Made by a program: the position numbers and the translations under genes. Of a stretch of 64,000 nt of DNA, positions 18,183 to 27,507 are shown piece after piece; the stretch's first letter is position 1, and each line of letters begins with the position of its first letter. Source of the stretch: an uncultured Clostridia bacterium (GTDB taxonomy: Bacteria; Bacillota; Clostridia; TANB77; CAG-508); NCBI GenBank assembly GCA_947630235.1, contig CANRGN010000002.1, forward strand, positions 1-64,000. The letters run 5' to 3'. The notes beneath the pieces are model-generated. The model was not told where the DNA came from. It saw only the letters and a program-made list of their open reading frames with translations, and did no database searches.

Positions 18183-18239
18183 AAAAAGTAACTTTAATAT
18201 GTAGTTAATTTTGGCAACTACATAAAAAGTTACTTTTTA
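18183..18239 (-). terminator. Double-stem hairpin after the response regulator
   Basis: AAAAAGTAACTTT pairs with AAGTTACTTTTT, and inside it ATGTAGTT pairs with AACTACAT. It begins 3 bases after the regulator stop. The minus-strand side runs into TTTTTTTATG, so it can act as an intrinsic terminator, partly uncoupling kinase from regulator. Confidence 0.7.
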
Positions 18240-18242
18240 TTA

Positions 18243-18980
18243 TTAATTTTTATCTGTTACATAATATCCAGAACCTCTTTTGGTAATTAAAATTTTTGGA
18301 TTTGCTTTATCTTTTTCTATTTTATCTCTTATTCTATTCATTGTTACATCTATTGTTCTTATTGCACCAACATACTCTTCATATTCCCATACATCTCTTA
18401 ATAGCATTTCTCTTGTAACAACTTGACCTGGTTGAGTAGCAAGATATTTTAATACATCAAACTCTTTTTTAGTTAAATTAATAACCTCACCTTTTACTTT
18501 TACTTCTACTCTTTTTAAATCTAAAGTTAAATCTCCAACTTTAATTATATTTTCTTTATCTTCATTACTTGCTTGATTCATTTCTTGATTAGAATTTACT
18601 TCTACTTTTCTTAAATTAGCCTTAATTCTAGCCATAACTTCTCTAATTTGGAAAGGTTTGGTAATATAGTCATCAGCACCCATTTCTAAACCAACTATTT
18701 TATCAGATTCAGTATCTCTAGCAGATATCATTAAAATTGGAATATTAGAAATATTTAAAGCATATCTTATTTTTTTGCAGACTGAAATTCCATCTAATTT
18801 AGGAATCATTACATCTAATAAAATTAGATCTGGTTTTTGTTTTAATGCCATATCTACAGCTGTTAATCCATCTTCAGCTTCTATTGTATCATATCCTTCT
18901 TTTTGTAAATTAAAAACTAATAAATCTCTGATATTTTCTTCATCATCTACAACTAAAATTAATTTTTTTTCTCTTTCCAT
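18243..18980 (-). CDS. OmpR/PhoB-family response regulator
   Basis: DNA-binding regulator of a two-component system, about 246 aa. I use the ATG at 18980, preceded by GGGAG; the GTG at 18992 overlaps that site. The receiver domain shows DDEENI, the phosphorylated Asp in LILLDVMIPKLDG (about residue 54) and the conserved Lys in ITKPF. The C-terminal winged helix contains LTKKEFDVLKYLA and the wing GSGYYV. An insert rich in Asn/Glu/Ser joins the two domains. By sequence it resembles WalR/PhoP. With the adjacent kinase it likely controls envelope genes. Confidence 0.9.
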   Translation of the reverse strand: MEREKKLILVVDDEENIRDLLVFNLQKEGYDTIEAEDGLTAVDMALKQKPDLILLDVMIPKLDGISVCKKIRYALNISNIPILMISARDTESDKIVGLEMGADDYITKPFQIREVMARIKANLRKVEVNSNQEMNQASNEDKENIIKVGDLTLDLKRVEVKVKGEVINLTKKEFDVLKYLATQPGQVVTREMLLRDVWEYEEYVGAIRTIDVTMNRIRDKIEKDKANPKILITKRGSGYYVTDKN

Positions 18981-19162
18981 AATTTCTCCCACACCATTGA
19001 ACCTTTCTTTTTAAAGCAAAACTCAATAATTTAGTATTCCAAATGGAATAAACTAATTCTAATATTATTTTATTATATTTTAAAATCATTTATTTAACTT
19101 ATATCATATTTATTAAATTTGTACAAGTTTTTTTCAAATTTTTTTCAATTTAATTACCAAAG

Positions 19163-22100
19163 TTACATAAAAATTTCAACATTATAAATTTTACCATCGT
19201 TTTGTAAAAATATCTTATTGTCCTTTAATATTTCATTATTTAAAATTATTTTTTCAGTTCCAACATTTTTTTCATTAAAATTATTTATTTTTATATTATA
19301 CATACTAGTTTTATATTTATAATGTATTTCAAAATTTTTCCATTTCTTTGGAATTGATGGTTTAACACTTAAAAAACCATCTTTTATTTTTAATCCTAAA
19401 AGTTCTTCTATTATTATTTTATAAAACCAACTACTTGAACCTGTATACCAGCTCCAGCCTCCTCTTCCCATCATATCTTTATTAGAATAAACATCTGCAG
19501 ATACTACAAAAGGTTCTTTTTTATATTTATTTATTGCCTCTAAGTTTTGAGAATGATTTAATGGATTTAAAAGTGAAAGTAATTCAAATCCTTTATCGCC
19601 TAACCCTAGTCTAAAAAATGCCATAACAAGCCATAATGCACCATGAGTATATTGCCCACCATTTTCTCTTACTCCTTCTGGATATGCTTTTATATATCCA
19701 GGATTAAAAGAACAATTTTGAAAAGCTGGAGTAAATAATTTTATTATTTTATTTTCTTTATCTACTAAATAGTTTTCAGCACTTTCTAAACAGATATATT
19801 TTTTATCATTATCTCCACAATCAGATATTACCGCCCAACCTTGTGAAATTCCATCAATTTTACATTCATCACAATCTATACTTCCTATAATATTGCCATC
19901 ATCATCAATAGCTCTTCTATACCATTTTCCATCCCATGCTGTTGTATTCAACTTTCTTTTTAATTCATTTCTTATATTTTTATATTTTTCAATTCTCTCT
20001 TGATCATTTTTTAATCTTAATAATTTTTCAAATCTATTTAAAATATCGTATAGGAAGAATCCTAGCCAAATACTTTCACCTTTTCCTTTACTACCTATAT
20101 TACTAAATCCATCATTCCAATCTCCACATCCAATTTTAGGGAATCCATTTTCACCAAAATTCAAACTTTTTTCTATAGCTCTTATACAATGATTATAAAT
20201 TGATTCTTTTTCTTTTCCCTTATAAAATATATCATATTTTTCCTGTTCATTATCCTTTAACAAATTACCACATAAATATTCAATCTCTTCATCTAAAAAA
20301 TTATAATCATTTGTAAATTCTACATATTCTATTACACTATATGGAAGCCATAATAAATCGTCAGAAAATTTTGTTCTTACTCCTCTTTTAGTTTCTTCAT
20401 GCCACCAATGTAATACATCTCCTTCTATAAATTGATGTTCACAGCATTTATATATTTGATGTTTTAATAAATCAGAATTTAAAAATTTCATTCCCAAACA
20501 ATCCTGCAATTGATCCCTAAATCCATTAGCACCTCCAGATTGATAAAAAGAGCTCTTACTAAAAATTCTACTAGATATAGTTTGATACCCAAGCCAGCCA
20601 TTAAATAAATAATTTAATTCCTTTGATGGTGTTACTATCCATAATGTATTTAATAAATTATTCCAATTCTTCTTAGTTTGTTCTAAATCAAGCCTTACAA
20701 ATTCAATGTCTTTATATTTTTGGGCTACTCCTTGTATATTTTGAACATTTGAATCTTCACCTATACTAATAATAAGTTTTTTCTCTTGAAAAGCTTCTAA
20801 TTCAATTTCAAATTCCAAAATTATACTATCTACATTATTACAAAAATTCTTTTTTGAATTTAATATTTTATATGGTTTTTTATAATCTCCATTTTCTAAT
20901 AAATCATTTTTATTATATGCTATATTTTTTATATCACAATTACTAGAAATAAACATAACATTATTTTTAAATTCTAAAGATGGTACTGTGTTTTTTACAT
21001 ATACAATATTATTATTTAATTTTGCAACTAAATTTTTATTAGTTAAAAACTCATCTTCCCCTAAAACCAAATTTGCTAAAAATATTATATTTATAGTTCT
21101 TTTTTCATCATAAATATTTTTGAATCTAATATCTGTTACTTTAATTTTATCTTCAGAAGGAACATAAATATTAGTTTCTTGCAGAATTCCGTCTGTTACA
21201 TTTCTGTATTTTGAATATCCAAATCCATAAGTGCAATAGTAATAATTATTATTAGGTATAACTCCACTATTTAAAGTCCAAACTCTATTTTTACTCTTTT
21301 CAAAAACATAGAAAATTTCTGAAGGAACGTTTTGAACAGAATTGTTGTTCCAAGGAAGTAACCTATTTAACCTACTATTTTTACTCCAAGTTATATCAGA
21401 CATATTTTCTGTTACTATAGTTCCAAAGAATTTATTAGAAAGAACATTACTCCATACTGCTGGTGTTTTTAAATCTTTATTTACTGCAAAGATATACTCT
21501 TTTCCATTTTCTAAAAATCCTCCTATTCCATTATAAAAATCTTTTGTTTCTATATTGCATGGTAAAATCTCCTCTTCTACTTCTCTTATATCTAATTTTT
21601 CTACTTTTTTTGTTACAGATATATCATCTTCTAATTCTTTAATATAATTTTTTAGAGTTCCTTTTTTACTATCAATTCTTAATTTTGAATTACAATATAA
21701 AAATTCTAAATCTTCATTTAATATTTCATTTTTATTTATTATATAAATTCCAGTTTTTTGGTTTTTTAAATAGCTAATTTGCTTTTCTTCTATTATTTCT
21801 TGTATTGAATTTAATACATAATGTTCATAAATATTTTTTTCATATAACAAAACTACTATATCTAAAAATATATTTTTAGTTCTATAAAAAATAAATATAT
21901 CTAAAAACTCCTCAAATATATATATTTCATCTACATTTTTAAATTCGAATAGAATTATAGGATAATCTCCAGATATTCCATATTTCCAAATACTATTATA
22001 TTCAAATGTATTTTCAAAATTATTATTTAATTTTGGTAAATTCTTATCATATATAAAATCTAATAATTTCATTGAATTTAATAATGCTTCTGAACTTATT

Positions 22101-25100
22101 CTTAAATATTTTAATTCTTCTTGTATTCTAACACTAGATAAATCAAAAATTTTATTTATCTCTTCATTTCCTCTTGCACTATTTAAATTTTCTAAACAAA
22201 TATTTTTATCTTCATTTACACTTAATAATAATGAAAATTCTATATCTTCATTTGGCTTTAATTTAAATGTGTTTTTTAAAGCCAACATTGAATCAACTAT
22301 TTGAACTACAGAATTATCAAATTTTCTATTTTGAACTACTGCAAGTGGTATTCCTAAATTTTCTCTTCCAAAGTATTTCTCTTTATCAATTTCAAATGCT
22401 CTTTCAACAACCTGGCTTCCTTCTGAATATAAGCAAACTGCTAAATGCAATTTATCAATTAAATTATTTTCAGTTTTTGTAACACAAAAAACATCATCTA
22501 TTTTTTCGTATTTTAAAAATAATCTATTAAATGCTGGATGAGCATATTGTTGCATTTTATTTGATAAAATAGGTAACATTTCACAATATAAATCTAATAT
22601 TTCCTCATTACTTCCTGTATTTGAAATTTTAATTTTTCTTACTTCTACAGGATAATTTGGATTTACAGTTATATTAGTTTCAAATTTTAAATTACCATCA
22701 ATTTTTAAGAATTCTGCTTTATCAGGAGAAAATATTACTTTACATTCTTCTTCTAATTTTATAATTCTTCTATTTGATTTTATATAGAAAAAAATTCCTT
22801 GTTTAGAAGGTATTGTATCTTTGTATTCAGTAACAAGTTTATTTTTATATTCACTATATCCACATCCAAAATTATCTATATACACCTTATAATTTTCATT
22901 TGATATTATATTTACTTTTTTATGTGCATAATCATGATCTTTTATTTCTCTTTGTGCATATCCTACTAAATTGTCATTTTTTAATTTTTCTACTTTTTTC
23001 TTTTCATCTTTAGTAATTATCATTTTTACAGGCATTCTTTCTTGAAGAAGAATATTAACAGCTTCTATTCTAGAATCTAAATTAAATCTTTTTTGCAAAA
23101 TATTTGAATTTATAACATTATTTAAAGAAGTTAAAATTAAGCCTTGATGATGTGCCATATAAGTTTTTACAACCTCATATTTTTTATCTACATTTAACCT
23201 ATTTGGAGTAAAATCTATTGATTCATAGAAACCATACTTTCCTCTACAACCATAATCTTCTAGTCTTTTTAAATTATCTATTCCCGCTTTTAATTTTAAT
23301 GTTAAAGCTAAACATGTGCTATATGGAGAAACAACCAAATCATCTTCTAAACCTCTTTTTAAGCCAAGCCATGGTATACCAAAAGCTTTGTATTGATAAT
23401 TTAAATTAAAATCTTTAGTATTATATGCAGATTCAGATATTCCCCAAGGTATACCAAGTTTATTGCAATATTCTATCTGACTTAAAATAGCAAATCTTGA
23501 AGATTCATCTATTAAACTTCCTTCATACTGTTTTAAATTTATATTTGGCATTAAATACTCAAATGCTGTTCCTGTCCAAGAAACTAAACCCTTATATCCT
23601 TTAAATACTGTAAGGGTTCTACTTAAATTATTCCAATGTTTTAAAGGAACATCTCTTTTAGTTATAGCAACAACACTTGCCTGTCTTGCTTCAGAAGCTA
23701 AGAAATCATAGTAAGAATCTACAAGCATGTTTTCTTCTAAATTAAATCCTACTGAAAATAATTTATTTTTATTGCTATATAAATAAGAAAAATCAGTTTC
23801 ATTTATTAAATTATCTACATTTAATAATAAATTATCTAAATCATGATTTTGTTTATTTTCTATTAAAAATTGTCTTACTATATATAAATAACCAACAAAA
23901 TTTCCACTATCTACTGTTGAAATAAATCTTGGTATTAAAGGTTTTAAATCATCTGTATTATACCAATTATATAAATGACCGTTCCATTTGCTTAATTTAT
24001 TTATAGTTGTAAATATTTTATTTAAATAATCTAAACATTTTTCTATAGATATAAATCCTAAATCATAAGCAGAAATTATTGAAATAAGTTCTAATCCTAT
24101 ATTAGTAGAAGAAGTTCTAGCTACAATTTTGTTTTTTCTGTCTTCTTGATAATTATCTATAATAAGATAATTGTTTTCTTTAGTTATATTCTCTGAAAAA
24201 AATTTCCAAGTATCTTTTGCAACACCTTCTAAATATTCTTTATCCTGCTTACTTAATTTTTGAGTTTGCTTATTTTGTTTACTTATATTCCAAGCAATAA
24301 TTGGTGCAATAATCCATAATAAACCTATAATAAAAAATCCTAATACAAAAGAAGCTATTCCTATAATAACTTGTACTATCATTTCTCTATAATATGCAGT
24401 TACCTTAGATGAACATTTTTTATCACTTTCCTCTGAAGTTGTCCATTCTAGAAGCTTTGTTTTATTTCTCTTTCTGTATGATACTCTTAAAATGGCATCA
24501 ATATTTTTATATGCTTCATAAGGTAAAAATATAAAATCTAAAAATATTTTTATAAAATTTAAAGGTAATCCATCTAATTTTTGTGAGAAATTTCTATTTG
24601 AGTAGATTGCACCTTTTACATTACTTTTCTTAAAAATTACATAATTTAATATATCTATAAGATAAATAATTTCTATACTTAAAAAAGATATTATAGAAAT
24701 TAACCAATTTTTAAATAGCATTCCTACTAAAATACCAAAAATTGCTAATGGCTTAATTAAACTTCTTCTTAAATTATCAAAAATTTTAAATTTTGAAAGT
24801 TTATTCAAATTTTTATTTTTAAGCCATGAAGTAATTTGCCAATCTCCTCTAACCCATCTATGATTTCTATTTATATATGATAAATATTTACTTGGGAACC
24901 CATCTAATAATTCTATATCACTTAAAAGTCCACATCTTAAATAATTTCCTTCTAATAGATCATGACTTAAAACTGTATTTTCTGGAATTTCATCTTTTAA
25001 AATTCTATTATATATTTTTACATCATATATTCCTTTACCAGTAAAAATTCCCTCTTTAAAATAATCTTGATATATATCAAAAACAGCATTAGTATAAAAA

Positions 25101-27109
25101 TCTATTCCACCTTGACCACTATAGATTTCTACAAATTTCGAAACCCTACTTTGAGATAAATCTAATCCTACTCTAGGTTGCATTATTCCATAACCATCTA
25201 TTACTCTTTTATCTTTAAGTATTGGCCTATTTAAAATATGTGCCATAGCGCCTATCATTTTACTAGCTGAGTCGAATATAAGGTTTGTATCACTATCTAG
25301 TGTTATAACATATTTAATTTTACTACAAATTTCATTATCAATAGTATTTATTAGAAAATCATCTATCTTTTTCCCTTCTAAAAATAAATTAAAATCAAAG
25401 AGTAATCCTCTTTTTCTTTCCCAACCTATATATTTTCCTTCTCCAGAGTTCCAGTGTCTTTTCCTATAAATAAATCCGAAAATATTTGTATTATATTTAG
25501 TATTTAGCCTTTGAGCTTCTTTTGCACCTGTTTCAATTATAATTTTATCATTATTATCTGATTCTATATCACTTTGTGTACAATCACCTAAAAGCGTAAA
25601 ATATAAATTTTCTTGAAAATTAGCATGATAATATATTTCCAGTTTTTTAAACATTTCTTCAACTTTTTCTTTAGAATTTAATATTGTAGGAATTACTATC
25701 ATAGTAGAATATTCTTCAGGAATTTTAGATTCAAAATCTAACTTTGGAATAAGCCCTGGTTTCTTTAATTTTTGTAAAATATAATTTACTAATCTAATTA
25801 CTATTTCAGAAATCGGAATATATAATAAAATAAAACCTATTATTCCATAAATCATTTTTCCATAATTTAAAGTTATAAGAAAAGAAAATATAAAGTCTAT
25901 ATAAATAGTTAATCCAAAATTTAAACCAATATAAAGTTTTGAAATTTGATTCAAATTTAATGGTTTTTTATATTTTACTTGAAGTTCATCTAATAACTCA
26001 AAATATCCAGATTTAAATAAGTAATATCCAATATGAGATTTTACATTATCACTACTGAATCTTTCAGCCAATTCTATTACTTTATTTGAAATATAAACTT
26101 CTGATACTTTATATTTTTTTGCTATTTTTTCTATTTTTGTCCTATAATATCCTTTACTTTCCTGATCCATTAAAGGATATATTTTTGCCGGATCTTTTAC
26201 TAAAATTTCTTCTGTTCCATTAATCTCATTTAATAATTCATCAAAATTTAATCTACCAATATTTTTAATACTTTTTACACAATTACCTAAAATAATTTTT
26301 AAATTAGCAATTTGATAATGTTCTTTTTGAATTACATCTGAAATCGTTAAACCTATTTTCAAAACTTCTTGTTCTAAAATATTTTGATAAGCAATTGCAT
26401 TTTTTCCATATTTTTTTAATCTATAAGACATATATTCTATAAACGAAAATTTAAGTTCTGTTTTAGACGAATATTTTATATTAACTTTATTTGTAAAAAT
26501 CCTATCTTTTATATTTCTTTTTTCTACGAGATTTTCTATAATACTTTCTACCTTATATTTTTGATTCTGAGAAACAATAATCTTCTCACAAATTTTTCTT
26601 ATATTTTCAATTTCTGCAATTTTTAAAAATAAACCAAAAGTAGTTATTTCTTCCATAGATAATAGCTTTTTACTTTGATAAGCACCAAGTGCAATTCTTA
26701 TTGCTTCTTCTGTTATATTACAATCTGTATATGAAACTAAAACAGACGCTAAAACATATGCTCTAGAAAATCCTTTATATTCTCCTTCAGCAATCCCATT
26801 TAAGCTTTTATATTTTTTTAATGTGAGTTCACTTTGAATATATTTAAAATTTTCTTCAATTATATAAAAATTATCTAAAATCCATTCACCAGCTGAATGA
26901 ATTTTAATTCCAAGTTTTAAATGTTTACTAAGTAAATTATAAGTTTCCAAAATTTTGTAATAGTCTTTTTTTAATAAAGGGATTGGATAAGTATTTTTAT
27001 TAGAATAATTTTGAATTACTTGATTAACAGCCAATTTTTCAAATAAGTTTTGTAATTGATTTTTATCCAGTAATATTCCATCGATATTTAAACTTTTATA
27101 ATTTTTCAT
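19163..27109 (-). CDS. Giant cyclic beta-1,2-glucan synthase-like protein (GT84 / GH94)
   Basis: A 2648-aa membrane protein with the architecture of NdvB/Cgs (usually about 2,800 aa). After an N-terminal region with predicted membrane helices (about 410-450) comes a GT2/GT84-like glycosyltransferase domain with the Asp motif ITLDSDTN near residue 605 and NHRWVRGDWQ near 745. More membrane helices follow (about 780-830 and 920-960), then a glycoamylase-like domain (about 1000-1340). The C-terminal half has the carbohydrate-binding and GH94 phosphorylase domains with FRDQLQDCLG, GCGDWNDG (catalytic Asp region, about 2325) and GWSWYTGSS. The characterised enzymes polymerise UDP-glucose on a protein-bound chain, trim it by phosphorolysis and cyclise it. 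The product here is inferred. No RBS of note. It stands alone, with a spore gene on the other side of its start. Confidence 0.85.
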   Translation of the reverse strand: MKNYKSLNIDGILLDKNQLQNLFEKLAVNQVIQNYSNKNTYPIPLLKKDYYKILETYNLLSKHLKLGIKIHSAGEWILDNFYIIEENFKYIQSELTLKKYKSLNGIAEGEYKGFSRAYVLASVLVSYTDCNITEEAIRIALGAYQSKKLLSMEEITTFGLFLKIAEIENIRKICEKIIVSQNQKYKVESIIENLVEKRNIKDRIFTNKVNIKYSSKTELKFSFIEYMSYRLKKYGKNAIAYQNILEQEVLKIGLTISDVIQKEHYQIANLKIILGNCVKSIKNIGRLNFDELLNEINGTEEILVKDPAKIYPLMDQESKGYYRTKIEKIAKKYKVSEVYISNKVIELAERFSSDNVKSHIGYYLFKSGYFELLDELQVKYKKPLNLNQISKLYIGLNFGLTIYIDFIFSFLITLNYGKMIYGIIGFILLYIPISEIVIRLVNYILQKLKKPGLIPKLDFESKIPEEYSTMIVIPTILNSKEKVEEMFKKLEIYYHANFQENLYFTLLGDCTQSDIESDNNDKIIIETGAKEAQRLNTKYNTNIFGFIYRKRHWNSGEGKYIGWERKRGLLFDFNLFLEGKKIDDFLINTIDNEICSKIKYVITLDSDTNLIFDSASKMIGAMAHILNRPILKDKRVIDGYGIMQPRVGLDLSQSRVSKFVEIYSGQGGIDFYTNAVFDIYQDYFKEGIFTGKGIYDVKIYNRILKDEIPENTVLSHDLLEGNYLRCGLLSDIELLDGFPSKYLSYINRNHRWVRGDWQITSWLKNKNLNKLSKFKIFDNLRRSLIKPLAIFGILVGMLFKNWLISIISFLSIEIIYLIDILNYVIFKKSNVKGAIYSNRNFSQKLDGLPLNFIKIFLDFIFLPYEAYKNIDAILRVSYRKRNKTKLLEWTTSEESDKKCSSKVTAYYREMIVQVIIGIASFVLGFFIIGLLWIIAPIIAWNISKQNKQTQKLSKQDKEYLEGVAKDTWKFFSENITKENNYLIIDNYQEDRKNKIVARTSSTNIGLELISIISAYDLGFISIEKCLDYLNKIFTTINKLSKWNGHLYNWYNTDDLKPLIPRFISTVDSGNFVGYLYIVRQFLIENKQNHDLDNLLLNVDNLINETDFSYLYSNKNKLFSVGFNLEENMLVDSYYDFLASEARQASVVAITKRDVPLKHWNNLSRTLTVFKGYKGLVSWTGTAFEYLMPNINLKQYEGSLIDESSRFAILSQIEYCNKLGIPWGISESAYNTKDFNLNYQYKAFGIPWLGLKRGLEDDLVVSPYSTCLALTLKLKAGIDNLKRLEDYGCRGKYGFYESIDFTPNRLNVDKKYEVVKTYMAHHQGLILTSLNNVINSNILQKRFNLDSRIEAVNILLQERMPVKMIITKDEKKKVEKLKNDNLVGYAQREIKDHDYAHKKVNIISNENYKVYIDNFGCGYSEYKNKLVTEYKDTIPSKQGIFFYIKSNRRIIKLEEECKVIFSPDKAEFLKIDGNLKFETNITVNPNYPVEVRKIKISNTGSNEEILDLYCEMLPILSNKMQQYAHPAFNRLFLKYEKIDDVFCVTKTENNLIDKLHLAVCLYSEGSQVVERAFEIDKEKYFGRENLGIPLAVVQNRKFDNSVVQIVDSMLALKNTFKLKPNEDIEFSLLLSVNEDKNICLENLNSARGNEEINKIFDLSSVRIQEELKYLRISSEALLNSMKLLDFIYDKNLPKLNNNFENTFEYNSIWKYGISGDYPIILFEFKNVDEIYIFEEFLDIFIFYRTKNIFLDIVVLLYEKNIYEHYVLNSIQEIIEEKQISYLKNQKTGIYIINKNEILNEDLEFLYCNSKLRIDSKKGTLKNYIKELEDDISVTKKVEKLDIREVEEEILPCNIETKDFYNGIGGFLENGKEYIFAVNKDLKTPAVWSNVLSNKFFGTIVTENMSDITWSKNSRLNRLLPWNNNSVQNVPSEIFYVFEKSKNRVWTLNSGVIPNNNYYYCTYGFGYSKYRNVTDGILQETNIYVPSEDKIKVTDIRFKNIYDEKRTINIIFLANLVLGEDEFLTNKNLVAKLNNNIVYVKNTVPSLEFKNNVMFISSNCDIKNIAYNKNDLLENGDYKKPYKILNSKKNFCNNVDSIILEFEIELEAFQEKKLIISIGEDSNVQNIQGVAQKYKDIEFVRLDLEQTKKNWNNLLNTLWIVTPSKELNYLFNGWLGYQTISSRIFSKSSFYQSGGANGFRDQLQDCLGMKFLNSDLLKHQIYKCCEHQFIEGDVLHWWHEETKRGVRTKFSDDLLWLPYSVIEYVEFTNDYNFLDEEIEYLCGNLLKDNEQEKYDIFYKGKEKESIYNHCIRAIEKSLNFGENGFPKIGCGDWNDGFSNIGSKGKGESIWLGFFLYDILNRFEKLLRLKNDQERIEKYKNIRNELKRKLNTTAWDGKWYRRAIDDDGNIIGSIDCDECKIDGISQGWAVISDCGDNDKKYICLESAENYLVDKENKIIKLFTPAFQNCSFNPGYIKAYPEGVRENGGQYTHGALWLVMAFFRLGLGDKGFELLSLLNPLNHSQNLEAINKYKKEPFVVSADVYSNKDMMGRGGWSWYTGSSSWFYKIIIEELLGLKIKDGFLSVKPSIPKKWKNFEIHYKYKTSMYNIKINNFNEKNVGTEKIILNNEILKDNKIFLQNDGKIYNVEIFM

Positions 27110-27287
27110 AAAAAACTCCAGTCTTTTAATAATTTTCTATTTTGTATTTTCTTCAATAAATAAAAAATTATTCAAACTAAAGTCCAAAAATTTACAACAT
27201 ATTATTTTTATTTTTTAGCATAATAATAATAAATTGATTTTATAAATATAAAATCAATAAAAATTTTTACTAAAAAGGTTGTAAATC

Positions 27288-27464
27288 ATGAGTAAAGTAA
27301 AAGGTTTAATATCAGAAAATCTTAAACAAGAAATTGCTAAAGAACTTGGCGTTTATGATCAAGTAAAAAAAGATGGCAGTTGGAAAAACGTTTCATCAAA
27401 AAAATGTGGCCAAATGGTTTCTAAGGCAATTGAAATTGCAAATAGAGCTGTAGAACATGAATAA
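27288..27464 (+). CDS. Alpha/beta-type small acid-soluble spore protein
   Basis: A 58-aa protein that coats and protects DNA in the spore core. It has the family hallmarks: LKQEIAKELGVYD (residues 12-24), whose QE-IAKE part corresponds to the GPR germination-protease cleavage region, a KDGSW turn, then CGQMVSKAIEIA. An AAAGG site precedes the ATG. It is monocistronic, convergent with the LtaS-like gene and shares a bidirectional terminator with it. It is among the minor, shorter alpha/beta SASPs. In spore formers such genes are read by the forespore sigma factor G; I could not define that promoter here with confidence. Confidence 0.85.
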   Translation: MSKVKGLISENLKQEIAKELGVYDQVKKDGSWKNVSSKKCGQMVSKAIEIANRAVEHE

Positions 27465-27471
27465 TTAATCA

Positions 27472-27505
27472 AAAGAGAACCAGAGGCTCACCTCTGGTTC
27501 TCTTT
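27472..27505. terminator. Bidirectional terminator between SASP and ltaS-like genes
   Basis: A perfect 15-bp stem AAAGAGAACCAGAGG with CCTCTGGTTCTCTTT around a 4-base loop, at 7 bases after the SASP stop and 2 bases before the ltaS-like stop. Confidence 0.9.
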
Positions 27506-27507
27506 GA

